In this document: positions 53,320-64,000 of the stretch, piece after piece
Layout: every line of letters starts with the position of its first letter
Numbering within the stretch: position 1 is the stretch's first letter
Origin: Emydura subglobosa
Taxonomy: Eukaryota; Chordata; Testudines; Chelidae
Direction of reading: 5' to 3'
DNA: 64,000 bases
NCBI GenBank assembly: GCA_007922225.1
Contig: ML679970.1
Span: 44,186,011-44,250,010 of the forward strand
Program-made: the position numbers and the translations under genes
The notes under the pieces: generated by a model
What the model saw: the letters and a program-made list of their open reading frames with translations, nothing else
What the model was told of the DNA's origin: nothing
The model's database searches: none

Positions 53320-56300
53320 TTATTGATTCAGGTACTGGTCCTAGTAAGGCCGCAACACTTGTTCCAGTGAGGTGCCCTCACTGGTTTTTTTTACTGGTCC
53401 CAATATTTCCGTATTACTGGTACCAGTACAGCCCCCTTACTGGTTCACGAACTCGACCCAGTATGGCCGCAACACTGGTCCCAGTAAGGCCCCCTTACTG
53501 GTTGTTTTACTGGTCCCAGTATTTCCGTACTACTGGTACCAGTAAGGCCCCCTTAGTGGTTCTGGTACTGGTCCCAGTGAGGCCCCCTTACTGGTTCTGG
53601 AAGTTTTCCCAGTAAGGCCCCCTTACTGATTCAGGATCTGGTCCCAGTAAGGCCGCAGTACTTGTCCCAGTAAGGCCCCCTTACTGGTTCTGGTACTGGT
53701 CCCAGTAACGCCGCAACACTGTTCCCAGTAATGCCCCCTTACTTGTTGTGGTAATGGACACAGTATTTATTCAGTACAGGTAGCATTAAGGTCCCCATAA
53801 TGGTTCTGTTACGGGTCCTAGTAAGGCCCAAATACTGGTCCGTGTAAGGTCCCCTTACTGGTTCCGGTACTGGTCCCAGTAAGGCCCCCTTACTGGTTCA
53901 GGAACTGGTCCCAGTAAGGCCTCAGCACTGGTCTCAGTAAGGCCCCCTTACTGGTTCAGGAACTGGTCCCAGTAAGGCTGCAGCACTGATCCCAGTAAGT
54001 CCCCCTTACTGGTTATGGAAGTGGTCCGAGTAAGGCCGCAACACTGGTCCCAGTAAGGCCCCCTTACTGGTTGTGAGACTGGTCCTAGTATTTCAGTAGT
54101 ACTGGTACCAGTAAGGCCCCCATACTTGTTCTGTTACTGTTCCCAGTAAGAGCCCAGTACTGGTCCCAATAAGGCCCCCTTACTAATTGCGATACTGCTT
54201 GGCCCCAGTAAGGAACCCTTACTGGTTCTGGAACTGGTCCTAGTAAGGCCCCCTTACTGCTTCAGGAGCTGGTCCCGGTAAGGCCGTAACTCTGGTCCCA
54301 GTAAGGCCCCCTTACTGGTTGTGGTACTAGTCCCAGTATTTCTGTACTACTGGTACGAGTAAGGCCCCCTTACTGTTTCTGGTACTGGTCCCAGTAAGTC
54401 TCCCTTACTGGTTCAGGAACTGTTCCCTGTAAGGGCCCAATACTGGGCCTTGTAAGGTCTTCTTACTGGTTCAGGAACTGGTCCCAGTAAGGCGGCAGCA
54501 CTGGTCCAGGAACTGGTCCCAGTAAGGCCGCAGCACTGGTCCCAGTAAGTCCCCGTTACTGGTTCAGGAACTTGTCCAAGTAAGGCCGCAACACTGGTCG
54601 CAGTAGTACTGGTACCAGTAAGGCTCCCATTCTGGTTCTGTTACTGGTCCCAGTAAGGGCCCAGTACTGGTCCCAGTAAGGCCTCCTTACTGACTGCGAT
54701 ACTGGCTGGCCCCAATAAGGAACCCTTACTGGTTCTGGAAGTGGTCCCAGTAAGGCCCCCTTACTGGTTCAGGATCTGGTCCCAGTAAGGCTGCAGTACT
54801 GGTGCCAGTAAGGCCCCCTTACTGGTTCTGGTACTGGTTCCAGTAAGGCCGCAACACTGGTCCCAGTAAGGCCCCCTTACTTGTTCAGGGACTGTTCCCA
54901 GTAAGGCCCACTTACTGGTTCAAGATCTTTTCCCAGTAAGGCCGCAGTACTTGTCGCAGTAAGGCTCCTTACTGGTTCTTGTACTGGTCCCAGTAAGGCC
55001 GCAACACTGGTCTCAGTAAGGCCCCTTTACTGGCTCTGGTACTGGTCCCAGTAAGGCCTCAACACTGGTCCCAGAGAGGCCCGCTGACTGGCTGTGGTAC
55101 TGGTCCCAGTATTTCCGTACTACTGGTCCCAGTAAGGCTCCCTTACTGGTAGTGGTACTGGACCCAGTAAGGCCCCCTTACTGTTTCAGGAACTGGTCCG
55201 ATTAAGGCCGCAGTACTGTTCCCAGTAAGGCCCCTTTACTGGTTCTGGAACTGGTTCCAGTATGGCCCACTTACTGGTTTTGGAACTCCTCCCAATAAGG
55301 ATGCAGTACTGGTCCCAGTAAGGCCCCCTTACTGGTTCTGGTACTGGTCCCAGTAAGGCTCCCTTACTGGTATTTGTACTGGTCCCAGTATTTCCGTACT
55401 ACTGGTACCATTAAGGCCCCCATACTGGTCCTGTTACTATTCCCAGTAATGGCCCAGTACTGGTCCCAGTAAGGCCCCCTTACTGATTGTGATACTGGCT
55501 GGCCCCAGTAAGGCCCCCTTACTGGTTCTGGAACTGGTCCCAGTAAGGCCCACGTACTGGTGCAGGAACTGGTCCCATTAAGGCCGCAATACTGGTCCCA
55601 GTAAAGCCCCTTTACTGGTTCTAGTATTGTCCCAGTAAGGCCGCAACACTGGTCTCATAAGACCCCTTACTGGTTGTGGTAGTGGTCCCAGTATTTCCGT
55701 ACTACTGGTACCAGTAAGGCCACCATAATAGTTCTGTTAGTGATCCAAATAAGTGCCCAGTACTGGTACCAGTACAGCCCCCATTCTGGTTTTGTTACTG
55801 GTCCCAGTAAGGCCGCTGTACTGGTCCCAGTAAGGCCCCCTTACTGGTTTTAGTACTGGTCCCAATAAGGCCGCAACACTGGTCCTAGTAAGGAACCCTT
55901 AGTGGTTCTGGAACTGGTCCCAGTAAGGCACACTTACTGGTTCAGGATCTGCTCCCAGTAAGGCTGCAGTACTTGTCCCAGTCGTTCCATATTACTGGTT
56001 CTGAAACTGGTTCCTGTAAAGCCCACTTACTGGTTCAGGAACTGGTCCCAGTAAGGATGCAGTAGTGGTCACAGTAAGGCCCCCTTTTTGTTCTGGTACT
56101 GGTCCCAGTAAGGCCGCAACACTGGTCCCAGTAAGGCCCCCGTACTGTTTATGGTACTGGTCCCAGTTAGGCCGCAACACTGGTCCCAGTAAGGTTGTGG
56201 TACTGGTCCCAGTAAGGCCGCAACACTTGTCCCAGTAGGCCCCCTTCCTGGTTGTGGTACTGGTCCCAGTATTTCCGTACTACTGGTACCAGTAAGGCCC

Positions 56301-58240
56301 CCATACAGATTGTGTTACTGGTCTCAGAAAGCGCCCAGTACTGGTCCCAGTAAGGCCCCCTTACTGTTTGCGATACTGGCTGGCCCCAGTATGGAACGCT
56401 TACTGGTTCTGGAACTGGTCCCAGTAAGGCCCACTTACTGGTTCAGGATCTGGTCCCAGTAAGGCCGTAGTACTGGGCCCAGTAATGCCCCCTTACTGGC
56501 TTTGGCACTTGTCCCAATAAGGTCGCAACACTGGTCCAGTAAGGCACCCTTACTTGTTGTGGTAATGGTCCCAGTATTTCCATAGTACTGGTACAAGTAA
56601 GGCCCCCTTACTGGTTCTGGTACTGGAACCAGTAAGGCCCCCATACTGGTTCAGGAACTGGTCCCATTAAGGCTGCAGTACTGGTCCCAGTCATGCCCCA
56701 TTACTGGTTTTGGAACTGGTTCCAGTAAGGCCCACTTACTGGTTCAGGAACTGCTCTCAGTAAGGCCGCAACACTGGTCCCAGTAAGGCCCCCGTACTGG
56801 TTATGGTACTGGTCCCAGTATTTCCGTACTACTGGTCCCAGTAAGGACCCCTTACTGGTTCTGGTACTGGTTCCAGTAAGGCCGCAGCACTGGTCCAGTA
56901 AGGCCCCCTAACTGCTTCTGGTTCTCGTCCCAATAAGGCCGCAACACTCGTCAGAGTAAGGCCCCCTTACTGGTTTTAGTACTGGTCCCAGTAAGGCCCA
57001 CTTACTGGTTCAGGATCTGCTCCCAGTAAGGCTGCCGTACTGGTCCCAGAAAGGCTCCCAGACTGGTTCTGGGACTGGTCTCAGTAAGGCCGCAATACTG
57101 GTCCCAGTAAGGCCCCCTTACTGGTTCTGGTACTGGACCCAGTAAGGCCCCCTTACTGGTTCAGGAACTGGTCCCATTAAGGCCGCAGTCCTGGTCCCAG
57201 TAAGGCCCCCTTACTGGTTCTGGAATTGGTCCCAGTAAGGCCCACTTACTGGTTCAGGATCTGGTCCCAGTAAGGCCTCCGTACTGGTTCCAGTTAGGCG
57301 CCCTTACTGGTTCTGGTACTGGTCCGAGTAAGGCCTTCGTACTGGTCCCAGTGAGGCCCCTTACTGGTTCTGGTACTGGTCACAGTAAGTCCCGCTTACT
57401 GGTTCTGGAACTGGTCCCAGTACGGCCCACTTACTGGTAGAGGATCTGGTCCCAGTAAGGCCGCAGTACTGTCCTAGTAAGGCCCCCTAACTGGTTCTGG
57501 TAGTGGTCCCAGTAAGGCCCCCTTAGTGGTTCTAATACTGGTCCCAGTAAGGCCGCAACACTGGTCCCAGTAAGGCCCCCTTACTCTTTGTGATACTAGT
57601 CACAGTAAGGCCGCAGTACTGGACCCAGTGAGGACCCTTTAGTGGTTCTGCTAGTGGTCCCAGTAAGGCCGTTGTACTGGTCCCAGTAAGGCACCCTTAC
57701 TGATCGCGATACTGGCTGTCCCCAGTAAGGAACCCTTACTGGTTCTGGAATTGGTCCCAGTAAGGCCCACTTACTGGTTCTGGTACTGGTCCCAGTATGG
57801 CCGCAACATTGGTCCTAGTAAGGCCCCCTTACTGGTTGTGGTACTGGTCCCTGTATTTCCATGCTACTGGTACCAGTAAGGCCCCCATACTGGTTCTGTT
57901 ACTGGTCCCAGTAAGGCCACTTTACTGATTGCGACGCTGGCTGGCCCCAATAAGGAACCTTTACTGGTTCTGGAACTGTTCCCCGTAAGGCCCACTTACT
58001 GGTTCAGGAACAGCTCCCAGTAAGGCCGCAGTACTGGTCCCAGTAAGTCCGCAGTACTAGTCCCAGGAATGTCCCCTTATTGATTGTGGTACTGGTTTCA
58101 GTGAAGCTTCAGTACTGGTCCCAGTAAGGTCCCCTTACTCGTTGTGGTACTTGTCCCAGTAAGGTCACAGTACTAGTCCCAGGAATGTCCCCTTACGGAT
58201 TGTGGTACTGGTTCGAGTAAGTCCTTACTGGTCACAGTAT
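53320..58240 (-). repeat. Satellite block 2, inverted
   Basis: The same 58-bp satellite in reverse orientation (CCAGTAAGGCCCCCTTACTGG). Subfamily A up to about 58050; the last about 190 bp are subfamily B (AAGGTCCCCTTACT) while still inverted. Confidence 0.95.
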
Positions 58241-61200
58241 GGTTAAGTACCACAACTAGTACGGGGACCTCACTGGGACAAATACAGCAGCGTTATTGGG
58301 ACCAGAACTACAACCAGTAAGTAGACCTTACTGGGACCAGTACTGCGGCCTTACTGGGACTAGTACCCCAACCATTAAGTGGACCTTACTGGGACCAGTA
58401 CCACGACCAGTAAGGGGACCTCAATGGGACTAGCACCACAATCAGTAGGGGGAACTCACTGGCACCAGTATAACGGCCTTACTGGGACCTGTATCTCAAC
58501 CAATTAACAGACCTTACTGGGACCAGTACTGTGGCCTTACTGGGAACATTACCACAACCAATAAGGAGACCTCAATGGGACCAGTACTGCGGCCTTATTG
58601 GGACCAGTACTGCGGCCTTACTGGGACCTGTTTTTGGGACCAGTACCACAATCAGTAGGGGGACCTAACTGGGACCAGTACCACAATGAGTAAGGGGACC
58701 TCAATGGGACCAGTAATGCGGTGTTACTGGGACCAATACCACAACCAGTAAGTGGACCTTACTGAGACCAGTACCACAATCAGTAAGGGGACCTTACTGG
58801 GACCAGTACCACGACGGGTAAGTGGACCTTACTGGGACCAGTTCTGCAGCCTTACTGGGAACAGTATCAAAACCTGTAAGGGGACCTCAATGGGACCAGT
58901 ACTGTGGCCTTATTGGGACCAGTACCACGACTAGTTAGATGACCTCATTGGACCAGTATTTCTGCCTTACGGCGACCAGGACCACAACGAGTAAGGGGAC
59001 ATTACTGGGACCAGCAAGGTAGCCTTACTGGGACCAGTATCACAACCAATAAGGGGACCTTTTTGGACCAGTACCACAAACAGTAAGGGGACCTTACTGG
59101 GACTAGTACTGCAGCCTTACTGGCATCAGTACCACAGCCAGTAAAGGGACCTCAGTGTGACCAGTACTGCAGCCTTACTGGAACCAGTACCACAATTAGT
59201 AAGAGGACATTCCTGGGACTAGTACTGCGGCCTTACTTGAACCTGTACCACAACCAGTAAGGGGACCATACTGGGACCAGTACTGTAGCCTTACTGGGAG
59301 CAGTACCACAACCATTAAGGGAACCTTCCTGTGACCAGTACTGCGGTCATTCTGGGACCAGTACCGCAACCAGTAAGGGGACCTTCCTGTGACCAGTACT
59401 GCAACTAGTAAGTGGACCTTCTTCGGTCCAGTACTGCGGCCTTACTGTGACCAGTACCACAATTAGTAAGCAGACCTTATTGGGACCTGTACTGCGGCCT
59501 TACTGGGACGATTACCACAATCAGTAAGGGGACCCCACTGGGAACAGTACTGCGGCCTTACTGGGACCAGTACCATGACCAGTAAGGTGATCTTACTAGG
59601 ACCAGTACCACAACCAGTAAGGGGACATTACTGAGACAAGTACTGCGGCCTTACTGGGACCAGTTCTATAACCAGTAAGGTCCTGGGACTAGTACTGCGG
59701 ACTTTCTGGCATCAGTACAACAATCTGTGAGGGGAGCATACCAGGACAACTACTGCAGCCTTACTGGGGCCAGTACCACAACCCTTACTGGGACTAGTAC
59801 TGCAGCCTTACTGGACCAGTACCACACCAGTAAGCAGACCTTATTGGGACCAGTACTGAGGCCTTGCTGGGACCAGTACCACAACCAGTAATGGGACCTT
59901 ACTGGGACTAGTTTTGTGGCCTTACTGGGACCAGTACTGCAGCCATGTTGGCACCAGTACCATACCAGTAAGTGGACCTTACTGGGACCAGAACTGTGGC
60001 CTTACAAGGACCAATGCCACGAACAGTAAGGGGATCTTACTGGGACCAATACTGCAGCCTTACTGGGAACAGTACCACAACGAGTAAGTGGACATCAGTG
60101 GGAACAGTACTGCGGCCTTACTTGGACCATTACCACAACCAGTAAGGGGACCTTACTATGAGCAGTACCACAACTAGTAAGCAGACCTTACTGGGACCAG
60201 TACTGCATCCCTACTGGGACCAGTACCACAACTAGAAAGCAGACCTTACTGGGACCCCTACTGAGGTCTTACTGGGATCAGTACCACTACCAATAAGGGG
60301 ACTTCAATTGGACCAGTACTGCGGCCTTACTGGGACCAATAAAACAATCAGTAAGGGGAACTTACTTGGTCCTGTACCACAACCAGTAACGGGACTTTAC
60401 TATGGCCAATACCACAACCTGTAAGCAGACCTTACTGGGACCAGTACTGTGGCCCTACTGGGACCAGTACCACAACTAGTAAAGGGAATTACTGGGAACA
60501 GAATGACAACCAGTAAGTGGATCTTACTGCGACCAGTACTGCGGCCTTCCGGGGACCAGTAACACAACCAATAAGGGACCATACTAGGAGCAGTACTGCG
60601 GCCTTCCTGGGACCAGTAACACAACCAATAAGGGGACCTTAATGGGACCAGTTTTGTGGCCTTACTGGGACAAGTACTGCAGCCACCCTGGCACCATTAC
60701 CACACCAGTAAGTGGACCTTACTGGGACCAGAAATGTGGCTTCACTAGGACCAATGCCACGAACTGTAATGGGATCTTACTGGGACCAATACTGCGGCCT
60801 TACTTGGACCAGTACCACAACTAGTAAGGGGACTTTACTATGACCAATACCACAACCTGTAAGCAGACCATACTGGGACCAGTATTGCGGCCCTACTGGG
60901 ACCAGTACCACAACCAGTAAGGGGACCTTACTGGGACTAGTACTGCAACCTTACTGGACCAGTACCACACCAGTAAGCAGACCTTACTGGGAGCATACTG
61001 AGGCCTTGCTGGGACCAGTACCACAACCAATAATGGGACCTTACTGGGACCAGTATTGCGGCCCTACTGGGACCAGTACCACAACTAGTAAGCAGACCTT
61101 ACTGGGACCTCTACTGAGGCATTACTGGGAACAATGCCACAACCAGTACTGGGACATCACTGGGTCCAGTACAGCGGTCTTACTGAGAATAGTACCACGA

Positions 61201-63374
61201 CCAGTAAGAGGAACTCACTGGGACCAGTACTGAGGACTTACTGGGATCAGTACCACTACCAATAAGGGGACTTCAATGGGACCAGTATTGCGGCCTTACT
61301 GGGACCAGTACCACAACCAGTAAGGGGACCTTTCTGGGACGAGTACTGCAGCCTTACTGGAAAATTACCACAACCAATAAGAGGACCTTACTTGGACCAG
61401 TACCACAATCAGTAAAGTGTCCTTACTGGGACCAGTAGTGCAGCCTTACTGGGACCAGTACCAAACCAGTAAGTGGACCTTACTGAGACCAGTACTGCGA
61501 ATTTACTAGGTCCAGTACCACGAACAGTAAGGGGATCTTACTGGGACCAATACTGCGGCCTTACTGGAACTAGTACCACAACCAGTAAGGGGACTTTACT
61601 TGGACCGGTTATGCGGCCTTACAGGGACCAGTACCATAAACTGTAAGGGGTTTTTACTGGGAACGGTACGACAACAAGTAAGTGGACCTTACTGGGACCA
61701 GTTCTGCGGCCTTACTGGAACTAGCAGTACAACCAGTAAGGGGAGCTTACTGCGACCAGTATTGCGGCCTCACTGGGACCAGTACCACAACCAGTAAGCA
61801 GACCTTACTGGGACGAGTACTGCGGTCTTAGTGGGACCAATATCTGAACCAGTAAGGGGACCTCACTGAGACCAATACAGTGGCCTTTCTGAGACCAATA
61901 CCACGACCAGTAAGGGGAACTCACAGGGACCAGTACTGCAGACTTACTGCGACCTGTACCACAACCAGTAAGGAGACCACAATGGGACCACTACTGCAGC
62001 TTTACTGGGACCACTACCACAACCCGTAAGGAGACCTTATAGGGACCAGCAGTACAATGAGTAAGGGGACCTTACTGGGTCCAGTACTGCGGCCTTACTG
62101 AGACTAGTACCACAAGCAGTAAGGAGACATTCCTGGGACCATTACCACAATCAGTAAGGGTACCTTACTGGGAACAGAACCACAACCAGTAAGGAGTCAT
62201 TACTGGAACCAGTGCTGCGACCTTACTGGGACCAGTACCAAAACAAATACAGGGACCTTGCTGGGACCAATACTGCGGCCTCTACTGGGAGCAGTCCCTA
62301 AACTAGTGAGGGGACATTACTGGACCACTAATGCGGATTATCTAGGACCAGTACCACAACCAGAAGTGGACCTTACTGGGACCAGAACCACAACAAGTAA
62401 GAGGACTATACTTGGACCAGTACCACAACCAGTATGGAGTTATTACTGGGACCAGTACTGCAGTCCTACTGGGACGTTTACCATGACCAGTAAGGGCACT
62501 TTACTGGGTCCAGTATTGTGGCCTTTCTGAGACCAATACCACAACCAGTAAGGGGACCTTACCGGAACCAGTACTGCGGCCTTACTAGGACCAGCAACAC
62601 ATCCAGTAAGCGGACCTTACTGGGACCTTTACCACAATCAGTAAGGGGACCTCAGTGGGACAAGTACTGCGGCCTTACTGGGACCAGCACCATGACCAGT
62701 AAGGGGACCTCACTGGAAGCAGTACTGCCGCCTTACTGGGACCAGTACCACAACCAGTAAGTGGACCTTACGGGGACCAGGACTGCGACCTTACTGGGAC
62801 TAGTACCACAAGCAGTAAGGGGATCTTACTGGGACACATACTGCGGCCTTACTGGGACCAGTTCCAAAACCAGTAAGTGACCTTACTGGGACTAGTACTG
62901 CGGACTTTCTGGCACCAGTACCACAACCAGTAAGGAGACCTTATAGGTACCAGCACCACAACCAGTAAGGGGACCTTATTGGGACCTGTACTGTGGCCTT
63001 ACTGGGTCTGGTACCACAAGCAGTATTGCGGTCTTTCATAGACCAGTACCACAAGCTGTAAGGGGACCTTACTTGGACTAGTACAGTGGACTTACTGGGA
63101 CCATTACCACAACAAGTAAGAGGACCATACTGGGACCAGTTCTGCGGCCTTACAGGGACCAGTACCACTAACAGTATGGGGACCTTACTGGGGCCAGTAC
63201 CACAATCAGTAAGTGGACCTTACTGGGATGAGTAGCACAATCATTAAGAGTACCTTAATGGGACTAGGACTGCGGCCTTACTGGGACCACTACCACAACC
63301 AGTAAGGGGCTACTACTGGGAACAGTACCACACCAAGTAAGGGGACCTTACTGTGACCAGTACTGCGACCTTAG
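58241..63374 (+). repeat. Satellite block 3, forward, subfamily B
   Basis: The 58-bp monomer with AAGGGGACC endings and mostly GTACCACAACCAGTAAG in the 35-nt block. The variant GGTTCCTTATTGGGGCCAGC unit common in block 1 was not seen here. Ends at 63374 in GACCTTAG before unrelated DNA. Confidence 0.95.
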
Positions 63375-63429
63375 CCTGCAGTCTTGAAGCCTCTGTGCCC
63401 ATGATGTGTCCCATCATGTTACTCGATGT

Positions 63430-64000
63430 TACTCGACCCACTTCTGGATGTGTCATTAACTGACCCCCCCGCAGAGGAGATAGTTAGAACCCCCATAGAC
63501 TCCCATGGTGAGTCAGTCGGCAATCAGGAAGCTTCTTTAGAGGGTGAAAGTGTGTTCAATGGAGAGAGGGCACAGAGACGAGTTCATAATGGGGTTAATC
63601 AACCCACTTCTGGATGGGTCATTTCCTGACCCCCCCCTCTGGGCTGACTGTGAGAACTCCCACAGACTCCCATGATGTGTCAGTCGGCACTCTGGAACTT
63701 CTGTGGAGGGTGAAAGTGTATTCAATAGAGAGAGGCCACATAGACGAGTACATAGAGGGGTTACTCGACCCACTTCTGGTTGGGTGAATCCTGACACCCC
63801 TCAGAGCTGACAGTTAGAACCCCCATAGTCTCCATGATGTGACAGTCGGCACTCTGGAAGCTTCTGTGGAGGGTGAAAGTGAGTTCAATACAGAGAGAGC
63901 ACAGAGACGAGTTCATAGGGGGGTTATTCGACCCACTTCTGGATGGGTCATTTCCTGACCCCCCCCTCAGGACTGACAGTTTGAACCCCCCATACACTCC
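63430..64000. repeat. Second satellite, about 166-bp unit, at least 3.4 copies
   Basis: CCCACTTCTGG recurs at 63437, 63603, 63769 and 63932, giving 166, 166 and 163 bp. Each unit includes GGAGGGTGAAAGTG(T/A), an AGAGACGAG block and a short C run after CTGAC. Unrelated in sequence to the 58-bp satellite; continues past the window end. Confidence 0.95.

Larger units (their letters stand above)
42723..63374. repeat. 58-bp palindrome-rich satellite array (about 20.6 kb)
   Basis: A single tandem array, about 350 monomers if continuous. The monomer is a 23-nt block (CCTTACTGGGACCAGT plus ACTGCGG) and a 35-nt block starting with the same 16 bases and ending in (A)ACCAGTAAGGGGG or AAGGGGA. The halves thus share CCTTACTGGGACCAGT, and the array alternates 23- and 35-bp spacings. 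CCAGTAAGG and CCTTACTGG are inverted 9-mers, and many units hold the perfect palindrome TACTGGTACCAGTA. Units differ by substitutions and small indels; strand orientation switches twice. Open frames are repeat artefacts. Confidence 0.97.

Noticed and set aside
42723..63374. CRISPR-like array of repeats and spacers
   Set aside because: The host is a vertebrate; repeats are adjoining and diverged and no unique spacers are present.

Overview
The window is vertebrate nuclear DNA, most likely from a turtle and less likely from a crocodilian. Genes have GT-AG introns. CR1-family LINE copies are abundant and carry the 3' ends typical of reptiles. There is a Gmr1-like Ty3/Gypsy element, MIR-type SINE relics and long satellite arrays. 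The species call is an inference from repeat content, not from a database search.

Positions 1705-30661 hold one protein-coding gene on the + strand, semaphorin-3F (SEMA3F), a secreted axon-guidance and anti-angiogenic ligand of neuropilin-2/plexin-A receptors. Seventeen coding exons, all with GT-AG borders and matching phases, join into a continuous frame of 762 complete codons. The exon with the signal peptide lies upstream, outside the window. A 90-bp exon at 7137-7226 matches the cassette exon known from mammalian SEMA3F. Introns carry CR1 copies, minisatellites and, around the exon at 23228-23342, a cluster of perfect matches to the CTCF core motif. The 3' UTR has a poly(A) signal at 30922; a second candidate signal lies at 33680.

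Positions 31-42.7 kb are gene-poor. They hold homopolymeric G/C tracts, an inverted copy of about 0.9 kb of SEMA3F intron, LTR sequence, CR1 fragments and a decayed Gypsy element (LTR plus interrupted gag with a CCHC zinc knuckle) between two CR1 segments.

Positions 42723-63374 are a single satellite array of about 20.6 kb with a 58-bp monomer rich in short palindromes. Its orientation is + (42.7-53.3 kb), then - (53.3-58.2 kb), then + (58.2-63.4 kb), with two sequence subfamilies, higher-order duplications and one 10-N assembly gap. A second, unrelated satellite of about 166 bp per unit starts at 63.4 kb and runs off the end.

No second protein-coding gene is supported. Open frames in the satellite arise from the repeats and are not considered genes.
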